A stretch of 38,548 nucleotides of DNA, taken from the NCBI GenBank assembly GCA_020436085.1, contig JAGQYM010000044.1:1-38548 (forward strand). The letters run 5' to 3'. The DNA comes from Cyclobacteriaceae bacterium (GTDB lineage Bacteria; Bacteroidota; Bacteroidia; Cytophagales; Cyclobacteriaceae). A model generated the notes under the pieces. It made no database searches, had not been told where the DNA came from, and was given only the letters and a program-made list of their open reading frames with translations. A program made the position numbers and the translations under genes. Every line of letters begins with the position of its first letter. The stretch's first letter is position 1. Below are positions 1 to 8,400 of the stretch, in pieces.

Positions 1-190
1 AACCGCGGATTGACAGGGCGCTCACGAGCGCTAACCAAAACGACAACCCAAGTGAGACGCGATTGAAAATTTTCTTTTGTTTATCCGCGTCAAAATCTGA
101 GCGGTTGAGCGCTTTTTTTAATTCTCTAATTATTAGAGTCAAGAAAACTACAGTTAAAAGTGTGAAGCCAATCTGAGTAGCCAGGAACAT
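1..190 (-). CDS. Partial integral membrane protein (N-terminal 63 residues)
   Basis: An open frame begins at an ATG read leftward from position 190 and stays open to the window edge, so only the N-terminus is present. The translation starts MFLATQIGFTLLTVVFLTLI, a clear membrane segment. A charged cytoplasmic-type stretch follows (RELKKALNRSDFDADKQKK), then a second hydrophobic segment around residues 48-60. This pattern (one helix, a basic linker, a second helix) resembles small multi-pass hypothetical membrane proteins of Bacteroidota, but I cannot name a function. It is divergent from the TPR regulator at 300, with 109 bp between the two starts. Confidence that it is a real gene is moderate, based on the sensible hydrophobicity pattern and the ATG. 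Confidence 0.6.
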   Translation of the reverse strand, partial: MFLATQIGFTLLTVVFLTLIIRELKKALNRSDFDADKQKKIFNRVSLGLSFWLALVSALSIRG

Positions 191-258
191 ATTTGATTGA
201 ATTAATTTTTAAACCAAGAAAACGATTTAACAATCGTTAGGTTAAAATAGATAGAAAA

Positions 259-292
259 TTTGATCATAAGTTTTAAGACTCATCTATTTTTG
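259..292 (+). promoter_or_regulatory. Bacteroidota-type promoter for the TPR/LuxR gene
   Basis: TTTG at 259-262 (-33 element) is followed after 22 nt by TATTTTTG at 285-292, an exact match to the TAnnTTTG -7 element recognised by the primary sigma factor of Bacteroidota. The spacing fits the N17-23 range known for these promoters. The expected transcription start is within a few bases of the ATG at 300, so the message would have almost no leader. Confidence 0.6.
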
Positions 293-299
293 CACCACT

Positions 300-2117
300 A
301 TGAAGTCTGGATGCTCCCCCTTTGTGCCAGTTTCTCTTCTAATCGTGATTTTGTGTGTTGCAACTGGAGTTAATGCACAACAATCCAAGATCGACAGTTT
401 GCGGTCGATGGTATCCAGCACGTCCGACACAGTCAGGATAACTGCCCTTAATAACCTTGCCTACGAGGTCGTATTCTCGGACCCGGTAGAGGCTCAGGAA
501 ATTGCGAACCAGTCTATCGATGAGTCGACTGAGCTGGAATATGCCAAAGGCTTGCTGGGGGGCTATCGTGTGCTTGGTATCAGCCACGACCTTCGCTCAG
601 AATACGTTCAGGCGATAGATGCATATAAAAAGGCAATGCCTATTGCTTTACAACTCAACGATCCAGCACAGACTGCTTCTGTTCAAAATGTATTGGGTGT
701 TGCTTATTATCATTTGAGCCAATACAACGTTGCTCTCGAATACTTTCTGGATGCACTAAAGCTGACGGAAAAAACAGGGAAGCCCAGATATTTGGCGAAT
801 ATCTACACGAACATAGGGTTGGTGTATCATGATCAAAATGATTTGGACAAAGCGCTTGATTATTATGAGAAGGCATTGGTGTATGGTGAGCAAGCCTATG
901 ATCTGAGAATGATGGGTAGGGTGTCTAACAACATTGGAATAATTCTGAATACTAAAGGTTTGTATGATGGCGCCAGAATCTATTATGAACAGTCGCTCAA
1001 TTACAAATCAAAAGTGAATGATGAAATCGGGGCGAGTGCTACGCAACAGAATCTCGCAGTGGTTTACAAAAACCTGGGTAATCTTGGCAAAGCAAACGAG
1101 CTCTTGCAGCAATCACGGAAGACGAAGGAGGAGGCCGGAGATCTGATGGGGTTGATTCAGGTGTTTGATACTCAAATTGGAATTTGGATCTCGCAGAAGA
1201 AATTTGCCGAGGCGATGGATCTCTTGAAGAAGAGCGAGGAGATTTTGGAGCAAATAAATTCAAAAGAGCCATACATCAACTTGTTCCATCGCTACAAAGA
1301 GTATTACTACGCTCGTGGCCAGTACGACATATCTGAGCAGTGGCAAGAGAAAAAAGACTCAATCCGCGAAGTGTTGTTCAATGAGACCAAGAGCAATCAA
1401 CTCGCGACACTTCAGTCAGTGTACGAACTTGATAAAAAGGAGACCGAGATAAAGTTGCTACAAAACGAAAGAGATAATCAGGCTCTCCAGCGCGATATCG
1501 TCTTGATTCTTCTTATTGGCGGTGTGATAGTTGTTATCATCATTGGCGTGTGGTTTTACCAAAGACAACGTCAGCAGAAGGCCATGTTTGCAGCTCAACA
1601 AAAGTTACACGATGCCGAGATACAAAATGCCCAGCTGCGTGAGAGTGAGTTGAAGAGAGAGCTGGAATACAAAAATCGTGAACTCACCTCTTATACGATC
1701 AACTTTGTTCAGAAGGGACAGCTTTTTGAAGAATTGAAAGAGAACATCGCGAGTTTGATGAACAGCTCGGAAAGCGATGTGGCAATGAAACTGAATCCGC
1801 TGAAAAAAGTGGTCGACTCGAATTATCAAATCGATAAAGAGTGGGATGACTTTAAGCTTCGATTCGAAGAGGTGCATGCCGGGTTCTTTGAGCAACTCAA
1901 GGCGGAGTACCCGGAGCTATCAAATAGTGATCTGAGACTTTGCTCGTTGCTGCGCCTAAATATGACAATGAAAGAGTCGGCCAAGATTCTTGGAATCTCG
2001 ACCGACAGTGTGAAAACATCCCGCTATCGACTACGCAAAAAGCTCAACCTTGATCGCGATGAGAACCTAACTGATTTCATCATGAGGTTTGGTACTGTCG
2101 GAGCAACGTTAAACTAA
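300..2117 (+). CDS. TPR-repeat membrane regulator with C-terminal LuxR-type HTH
   Basis: A 605-residue one-component membrane regulator. Residues 1-26 form a signal peptide ending at an NAQQ site. Residues about 45-370 are tetratricopeptide repeats, predicted to be periplasmic (for example NIYTNIGLVYHDQNDLDKAL near 167-186). One transmembrane helix lies at about 399-420. A cytoplasmic coiled coil follows (about 425-480), and the last 70 residues form a LuxR/GerE-like helix-turn-helix (about 535-600, with KESAKILGISTDSVKTSRYR). No histidine kinase or receiver domain is visible, so a signal sensed by the TPRs would have to pass directly through the membrane to the DNA-binding domain. This architecture recurs in Bacteroidota; target genes cannot be read from the sequence. 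The gene converges on the IPT/LamG lipoprotein gene. Confidence 0.85.
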   Translation: MKSGCSPFVPVSLLIVILCVATGVNAQQSKIDSLRSMVSSTSDTVRITALNNLAYEVVFSDPVEAQEIANQSIDESTELEYAKGLLGGYRVLGISHDLRSEYVQAIDAYKKAMPIALQLNDPAQTASVQNVLGVAYYHLSQYNVALEYFLDALKLTEKTGKPRYLANIYTNIGLVYHDQNDLDKALDYYEKALVYGEQAYDLRMMGRVSNNIGIILNTKGLYDGARIYYEQSLNYKSKVNDEIGASATQQNLAVVYKNLGNLGKANELLQQSRKTKEEAGDLMGLIQVFDTQIGIWISQKKFAEAMDLLKKSEEILEQINSKEPYINLFHRYKEYYYARGQYDISEQWQEKKDSIREVLFNETKSNQLATLQSVYELDKKETEIKLLQNERDNQALQRDIVLILLIGGVIVVIIIGVWFYQRQRQQKAMFAAQQKLHDAEIQNAQLRESELKRELEYKNRELTSYTINFVQKGQLFEELKENIASLMNSSESDVAMKLNPLKKVVDSNYQIDKEWDDFKLRFEEVHAGFFEQLKAEYPELSNSDLRLCSLLRLNMTMKESAKILGISTDSVKTSRYRLRKKLNLDRDENLTDFIMRFGTVGATLN

Positions 2118-2157
2118 ATTCCTTTTTTTCATAGAGACCACCTTCACTCAAAAATTC

Positions 2158-3645
2158 CTATCGTTTTGAAATGGTTTGCTGATAAAGTTGTAATACCTCT
2201 GCCTCACTTAAGGCTTTGCTGTAAACCGCTACATCGTCAATTCGTCCATTGAAGTTGAAACCGGCTCCGTAGGTGCCAATCGTGAAATCGCCTTTCGAGC
2301 CATCGGTGTAAATGGTTTGTGGCTGGGAGCCCGACACTATCAAAACCCCATTTGCGTACAGCTTGAAGTCAGTTCCATCAATTATGTATGTGACATTCAC
2401 CCATTGATTCACTGCAAACTCAAAAGCAGCATTTTGACTGAGTACGAGAGCACCCGCGGCATTCCCATACATATAAAAACTATGATCATCTCTTTTGCTC
2501 AAATGAAATCCGCCTTGAGGGTTTCCTCCTTGATCGGGATCAAAAAAGATTTTTGTAAAAATTGCCCTCATGGTGCCGGACAAAGCGGAGGGACTTACCC
2601 ACGCTGAAACAGTAATCGTATGGTTGATTTGTAATATTTCTGGGTTGCCCATATTGATCACATCGTTTACACCATCGAAGGAGTAGGAATGATTAGTTTT
2701 TCCGAATCGATCAGGAGATGATACTGCACCAGATACTTCTCCTGTTAAGGTGTTGATCGTTGAACTGGCGTTACCACTAAAAGGAAAGAACGCAACAAGT
2801 CCATCTTTGGGAATGTCTTTGTATATCTCAAACTCCACAGATTGTTCCTGTTGAGCGCCCACCTCAACTTGTATAGTACCGGAGGTTGCTCCTTCTGGGA
2901 TAACTATTTCGATTTCACCAGGTGTGCTGGTAATAATTTCAGCCTGAACAGCATTCGGAAAAAGCACTTTGTTGAATTCTGAAACCGAACTGAAACCAGT
3001 TCCCTGAATTCTTAAAGTCTCGCCTACAAGTCCGCCTGCTGTGCTAAGACTTTGAATGATGAGTGGAGTAATTACGAACTCAGAGGATTCGGCCGTTAGA
3101 CTATTAGAAAATGTTTTGAAAACATTTGTCGTGGCAAATTGAGGAACCTTGACACGGATCTCTGTTGAAGAGCGGTCGATGACCTCTACTTCGAGTTCGC
3201 CCAATGTAACAGTTGTATTTTCATCAAAATGACTGCCTGAAATTGTGACGATGTCTCCAGCTGCACCCGAGTTTGGCACAATGGCCGAAATGGTAGGAGT
3301 GTGTATAATGGTAAAGAGACCTTCAGCTTTTACAACATTATTGCCAGCATCCAAGAAGATAGAGGCGGTGTTCGCTATATCAGGGGCGGTTACTACGATT
3401 TGACTTGTAGTTGCATCGATAACTGTGGCTTCGATTTCGTCAAATCTTATAGTTATCCCCGAAATATTTTCAGGAAATCCAGATCCCGTGATTGTAATGT
3501 TTGTACCGACAACACCACTCGTGGGTGAGAATCCGGTAATCTTCAATTCCGTTGTTTCTGGATTTAAAACATCCTCATCCTTTTGGCAAGAAAGGAGTAG
3601 GCTTGTCGTAGTGGCGAATAACATGATGATTTTTGTGCGTGACAT
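2158..3645 (-). CDS. IPT/TIG and LamG domain surface lipoprotein
   Basis: A 495-residue predicted lipoprotein. The N-terminus ends in a lipobox LLLSC with Cys20 as the lipidated residue, followed by acidic QKDED. Three IPT/TIG immunoglobulin-like domains follow at about 33-115, 116-195 and 196-275; each opens with a P-x-S/x-G-x-x-G-type turn such as FSPTSGVVGTNITITGSGF. A LamG/concanavalin A-like domain fills about 280-492, with typical motifs SFDGVNDVINMG, ITVSAWV and GRIDDVAVYSKALSEAE. Families with this make-up bind carbohydrate or act as surface adhesins; the ligand is unknown. It lies 83 bp downstream of the small beta-barrel gene on the same strand and may share its transcript. Confidence 0.85.
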   Translation of the reverse strand: MSRTKIIMLFATTTSLLLSCQKDEDVLNPETTELKITGFSPTSGVVGTNITITGSGFPENISGITIRFDEIEATVIDATTSQIVVTAPDIANTASIFLDAGNNVVKAEGLFTIIHTPTISAIVPNSGAAGDIVTISGSHFDENTTVTLGELEVEVIDRSSTEIRVKVPQFATTNVFKTFSNSLTAESSEFVITPLIIQSLSTAGGLVGETLRIQGTGFSSVSEFNKVLFPNAVQAEIITSTPGEIEIVIPEGATSGTIQVEVGAQQEQSVEFEIYKDIPKDGLVAFFPFSGNASSTINTLTGEVSGAVSSPDRFGKTNHSYSFDGVNDVINMGNPEILQINHTITVSAWVSPSALSGTMRAIFTKIFFDPDQGGNPQGGFHLSKRDDHSFYMYGNAAGALVLSQNAAFEFAVNQWVNVTYIIDGTDFKLYANGVLIVSGSQPQTIYTDGSKGDFTIGTYGAGFNFNGRIDDVAVYSKALSEAEVLQLYQQTISKR

Positions 3646-3728
3646 TTTTTTATTTTTTTATTAAAACTTTAAAGATTTGGTGCGCTATTTAGTTGTAAGG
3701 GGTTTCCAATTATTTCAAATCAAAAAGG

Positions 3729-4268
3729 TTAAAACTGGAATCTGACTCCAACGTTGGTCAAGAATCCGTTTGAATAGATTGGCTTCCCTACGATCTTATC
3801 AGCTTTTGCTCCGGTTCCTACACCACCAGCTTCAAAGAAATAGTTGATATGTTCGTCAATAAAGAACTCGAAACCGAATACACCGTAGCCGCCAAGCTGA
3901 AGAGATTCTGATGAAAATTTGCTCGAGGGAAATAGTAAGATCGTACCCGCCTCACCGTAGAGTCGAACGAAGTTGTTTATCTCGGCAACCGATTGAACAA
4001 ATCCTAGTGAAAGATTTGAGTATGAAGACCAGCTTGTTTCAGCATTGCTGTCGAGGTGTTCGTTCCAAATCAGATTACCTTTTAATCTGACCGCCATTTT
4101 CTGATTCGCAAAGTATGGGCTGGTTATGTGGAGGCCAATTCCAAAGTCCTTTTGGTGTTGTCCCACTTGACCTCCTATTCCAAACTTTTTATTTAGGCTT
4201 TCTTGCGCTTGTATTTGCAGCGCCAACGAGATCATTACAATTGAAATCCAAATTTTTCTCATGGTCAA
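3729..4268 (-). CDS. Small outer-membrane beta-barrel protein
   Basis: A 179-residue protein with a signal peptide (about 1-21, ending QIQAQ). Alternating hydrophobic/polar strands run throughout, and it ends in an aromatic residue (VGVRFQF), the usual C-terminal signature of outer-membrane barrels. Gly-rich strands such as FGIGGQVGQHQKDFGIGL and YGVFGFEFF support an eight-stranded OmpA/OprF-like or porin-family barrel. No periplasmic OmpA domain is present, so it is a bare barrel. ATG codons are available at residues 1 and 3. It sits upstream of the IPT/LamG lipoprotein on the same strand and could be co-transcribed with it. Function is unknown. Confidence 0.75.
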   Translation of the reverse strand: MTMRKIWISIVMISLALQIQAQESLNKKFGIGGQVGQHQKDFGIGLHITSPYFANQKMAVRLKGNLIWNEHLDSNAETSWSSYSNLSLGFVQSVAEINNFVRLYGEAGTILLFPSSKFSSESLQLGGYGVFGFEFFIDEHINYFFEAGGVGTGAKADKIVGKPIYSNGFLTNVGVRFQF

Positions 4269-4594
4269 TGTATTTTATTTGTTGTTAATGTGAATTTTCG
4301 CTAGTAACCAGATGACTTTTTATCTGTGTCATTGTTTTTAAATTTTCGGCAAAACACATAAAAAGATTTTGAATCATTTATAGGATTAGGGTTGCTGTTC
4401 ACCTCATGTCCATTGGAATTTTTGTTTCAGTCGAGCCTGGTGTTGAACAGTCATTTTTTACTGCAGGCAACTTCAAAGTCAATCCACAATGTTCATCGTG
4501 GCGCTACAGCGATAGACTCAAAGGTTCAGGTAGACAACAGGTGAACAAGCAAGTGTTAGGCTGCAACGGTTAATCAACCAATTCTTTTGATTAT

Positions 4595-4604
4595 CAATCG
4601 ATTG
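4595..4604. repeat. 10-bp palindrome CAATCGATTG
   Basis: CAATCGATTG is its own reverse complement. It partly overlaps another dyad, TTGATTATCAA, just to its left. It lies about 105 bp before the first ATG of the caspase operon and 5 bp before a second inverted repeat, which suggests a regulatory cluster. A binding protein cannot be named. Confidence 0.4.
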
Positions 4605-4608
4605 GACG

Positions 4609-4627
4609 GTGTACACCCCTTGTACAC
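4609..4627. promoter_or_regulatory. Inverted repeat GTGTACA-N5-TGTACAC, candidate operator
   Basis: Two perfect 7-bp arms (4609-4615 and 4621-4627) flank CCCCT. The site lies about 80 bp upstream of the first start codon of the caspase/T9SS operon. The geometry suits a dimeric helix-turn-helix repressor or activator. It has no downstream T-run and so is unlikely to be a terminator. Confidence 0.45.
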
Positions 4628-4707
4628 ACCATCATTAAATCCTTCCTGCTTCAGCTCCGTTTTCTTTGCATCCGAAAAATCGAACCAACGGATTTAAATC
4701 TGATTTG

Positions 4708-5418
4708 ATGAAAAAATATCTACTGATCTGTTTACTCGTGGTAACCTGCTTATCGGTTCGCTGCCAGCAATTGATAATCGACAATACCAGTATTGAGAAT
4801 GAGAGAATAAAGATCCATTATACACTTAAGGATACGACTGCGGGGAATCGCTACACCGTGAGGGTGTATGGATCACACGACAACTATCTTTCGCCTCTCG
4901 AATCTCTTGAGGGTGCCTCGGGGATAAACATCGGGCCCGGAAGCCATGAGCTGACCTGGAATCCTGGTGAACTGGGAACTTCATTCGCTGGATCCATTGC
5001 GCTGGAAGTGAGGGCAAGAATCTATGTACCCTTTGTACAGTTTGAAGGATTCGAAGAGTACAAGAAGATAAAAAGACTGAAACCGTACACCCTGACGTGG
5101 AGTGGAGGGACTGAAAGAAACATCCTGAACTTCGATCTGATGAAGGGTGACAAAAAAGTACTTGCCATCCCCGGCATCGCCAACACTGGACATCACACAC
5201 TCGTGTTACCACAGTCGATCAAACCTGGCGATTATAATCTCCGGATCAGCGACAGCAAGAACAAAGATGAAGTCGTTTTTTCCGATGACTTCAAGGTTCA
5301 GAGAAAATGGCCCTTGTTGATTAAGGTGCTGCCAGTTCTGGTGGTGGGTGGTGTTATCTCTCAGCTTGTTGGAAAGAGTGACCCGTTCGAGATTCCCGAT
5401 CCTATTTCTCCTCAATAA
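4708..5418 (+). CDS. Exported Kre9/KNH-like protein with C-terminal membrane anchor
   Basis: A 236-residue protein from the ATG at 4708; an in-frame TTG at 4666 would add 14 residues ahead of an otherwise clean signal peptide, so the ATG is preferred. Signal peptide is at 1-19 (MKKYLLICLLVVTCLSVRCQ). The first half is beta-rich and Ig-like (about 20-110). The second half (about 128-198) reads like the Kre9/KNH Ser-Thr-rich domain: TLTWSGG at its start, then an NTGHHTLVLP strand, PGDYNLRISDS and a final FSDDFKV. One hydrophobic helix follows (about 202-221), with a 14-residue Pro-rich tail. The predicted form is a periplasmic or surface domain tethered by its C-terminus. It ends 20 bp before the T9SS protein and leads the operon. 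No catalytic motif is visible. Confidence 0.7.
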   Translation: MKKYLLICLLVVTCLSVRCQQLIIDNTSIENERIKIHYTLKDTTAGNRYTVRVYGSHDNYLSPLESLEGASGINIGPGSHELTWNPGELGTSFAGSIALEVRARIYVPFVQFEGFEEYKKIKRLKPYTLTWSGGTERNILNFDLMKGDKKVLAIPGIANTGHHTLVLPQSIKPGDYNLRISDSKNKDEVVFSDDFKVQRKWPLLIKVLPVLVVGGVISQLVGKSDPFEIPDPISPQ

Positions 5419-5438
5419 AAACTTTGCATTCAATAACG

Positions 5439-8400
5439 ATGAAACAAATACTACTAATAAGCATAATGGCGTTCTGGGCGATTGCGGTGAAGGGGCAGTT
5501 TTGCCCCACGCCCGGAAGTTTTTCTGTAAACCAACCAAGCGCAGGCAACATTACCAGCACTTCTGTCACTCTTTCATGGGGATCGTCCACACTCGCCACC
5601 GGATATCAGGTGATGTACAAACTTTCAACGGCATCTTCGTATGTCAATGGATGTGGTCACACTGCATTGTCATGTACAACCAGCGGACTAATTCCTGGCG
5701 CGACTTACAATTTCAAAGTACAGTCAACTTATCTGTGCGATGGCACAATTGTAAAGACAAGAGATTCGGGTAACATCGTGACTGTAACCATGAACGGCAT
5801 TGGCACTCCGTCTGGTTTAAGCAATAGTTCGGTTGATCAGACTTCGTTTACAGCCAACTGGAACAGCGTGGCCGGTGCAACCAGCTACTCTGTTGAAGTG
5901 AGAACAAGCGTAGGCAACAATCTTGTAACAACAGTAACATCAACGACAAATTCCAAAAACATCACTTCTTTGGCGACAGGTACTGGCTATTCGTGGAAGG
6001 TGAGGGCGCAAAGCAGCGCGTCAACATCATCTTACTCGAGTCCGATAACTGTCACCACGGTGCCTGACACACCAGTGGCCTCGGCTGCATCGAATATTCA
6101 GCAAACTGGATTTACAGCCAGTTGGAGTTCAGAGACGGGCGCTACCGGCTATAAATTGGATGTGTCTGCTTCTGGATCTTTTTCATCCTTTGTATCGGGC
6201 TACAATAACCTGACGGTGTCTACAACTTCCAGAACGGTTACGGGATTGTCCGCGGGCACTACTTACTACTATAGAGTTCGGTCAGCTAATGGAGGAACTT
6301 CGCCTAACTCAAATGTGGTTTCGGTGATCACGATACCGCCTAATCCGATTATTGCAGATGCTACGGAGATTACGCAGATTTCATTTCTCGCACATTGGAA
6401 CGCAGCTCTTGGTGCTGAGGACTACAGACTGGATGTTTCCAACGACAATTTCAATTCATTCCTACCTGATTTTGAAAATGTAACTGTTGATGCGCTGTCG
6501 CTCACAGTCGGAGGACTCACGTTTGGTGAGACGTATCAGTATCGGGTGAGAGCGCACAACGATTCAGGTACATCCGACAACTCAGGTGTGATGGAGGTGA
6601 CTTTGACACCGGGCGAACCTGTAACGCAAGCACCAACTTCAATTCAGACCAGCCAATTTACTGCAAACTGGACTGCTGTGGCTGGAGCAATTAGCTACCG
6701 TCTGGATGTGTCGACTTCCGACAGCTTTAACTCTTTTTTGCCGGGATACAATAACAAAACAGTGACAGGCACATCAGGCATAGTATACGGATTAACTTCT
6801 GGTTCCAGTTACTACTACCGCGTCAGGTCTTTGAATGACGGAGGTATGTCTGGGAATTCGAATGTGACTAATGCGGTAACTCTTACATCCGCGCCTGTTG
6901 CTTTACCAGCAACTTCAGTGGCGCAAACCTCGCTTACAGCGCGATGGGAAGGAGTGACAGGAGCAAACGACTATCGACTAGACGTATCCGCGGATAATTT
7001 CAATTCATTTGTCACAGGCTTTAACAATGCGGTTGTCACAGGAACTTCTGTTGTTGTAAATGGCCTGTCGCCAGGAAACAGCTATCAGTATCGTGTGAGG
7101 TCTGCCAACACCTCCGGATCGTCAGCAAACTCTGATGTGATTGAGACATTACTCAAGCCCGCAGATCCGATTTTGAATGATGCAACAGCGGTAGGACAAA
7201 ATTCATTTGAAATAAGTTGGAGTCCTGTTACAGGTGCGACTTCTTATCAACTCGATGTGGCTACCAACGCCTCATTCACCAATTTCATTTTAGGCTACCA
7301 AAATAAAACTGTTACCATTGACCACGATGAAATCACCGGCTTATCGCCAGGGTTTACTTACTACGTGAGACTAAGAGCAGTGAATACCACCGGGGCTTCA
7401 GCCAATTCAGTCACACATCAGCAAATCACTGTTCCAAATCCGCCAGCTACAGTTCAAACCAAAGAGGCATTTGCGAATCAGTTTGTCGCTAATTGGCCAG
7501 AAGCGATAGGTGCAACGTTCTATGAGGTGGAAGTTTCAGCTAATGATGCTTTTTCTGAGTTGTTGCCCGGGTTTAATCCAAAGAGAGTTGAAGGGCAGGC
7601 GGAAGTTGCTGTTCAGAGTTTAGCGCCATCCACGATTTATTTTGTCCGCGTCAGAGCAGGAAATGAAGAAGGAGTTTCGGGATTTTCAATTCCGAAGGCA
7701 ATTAGCACGCTGAATGGCGATGGGTCTAACAATTTTGAAATTACCATCGGCACGCCATCCTTTAACGGCATCTTTCAACCCGAGGGTTCGAATATTACGG
7801 TGACCATCACAGGTGGATTACCAGACAAATCTGTGAAGTTTCATCATCGACCAGTGGTGGAAGGCGAATTTGAAGCACTCGACATTACCTCAACGAGTTC
7901 ACCATTTTCAATTAGCGTAGATCCCACATGGTTGGATGAGCTTGGAATGGAATTTTTCTTTTCTGTGGAAGATGCTAATCAAACCAAAACATCTTCAACG
8001 AGAATTATGAAGAATATCAGAACTGCCAATGCCATCTCAACTATTTCATTCGGTGGTGATTTGAAAAATTACAGAATCATTTCAATACCGTATGCAATCG
8101 AGAATAACGTTGTCGACAATGTATTTGAGCCAATTCTTGGTTCTTATGACAAGGGAAAATGGAGGTTAGTCAGATATCAGGGAGGTAAGAACGTGGACTA
8201 TGCTCAAGGTCTGTCGAAAACAAAGTTTGACAGAGGAAAAGGATTCTGGTTCAATTCACTAAATGAAGTGACGTTGACAATCCCCAGTTCAGCACAAATT
8301 GGAGATAACACAAGAGACGATCCGTTTCAAATCGTACTGGAGGCAGGTTGGAACCAAATTGGCAATCCCTACCCATTTTCAGTGGATTGGTCAGCAGTGC

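Larger units (their letters stand above)
4269..4707. other. 439-bp gene-free divergent intergenic region
   Basis: This region separates the leftward barrel gene from the rightward caspase/T9SS operon. I see no coding frame with convincing composition. Its right third holds a 10-bp palindrome and a 7-bp inverted repeat, annotated separately. No exact TAnnTTTG element was found on either strand close to the flanking starts. Confidence 0.5.

Noticed and set aside
4666-4707. Upstream TTG start for the Kre9-like protein
   Set aside because: It would put 14 charged/polar residues in front of a standard signal peptide that starts at the ATG at 4708.
5348-5773. 141-codon plus-strand frame overlapping the Kre9-like and T9SS genes
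   Set aside because: It lies out of frame with two genes that have signal peptides and clear domains, and its own translation shows no domain.
5499-7725. CRISPR-like or satellite repeat array
   Set aside because: The periodicity is about 273 bp, in frame, and corresponds to diverged fibronectin III domains.
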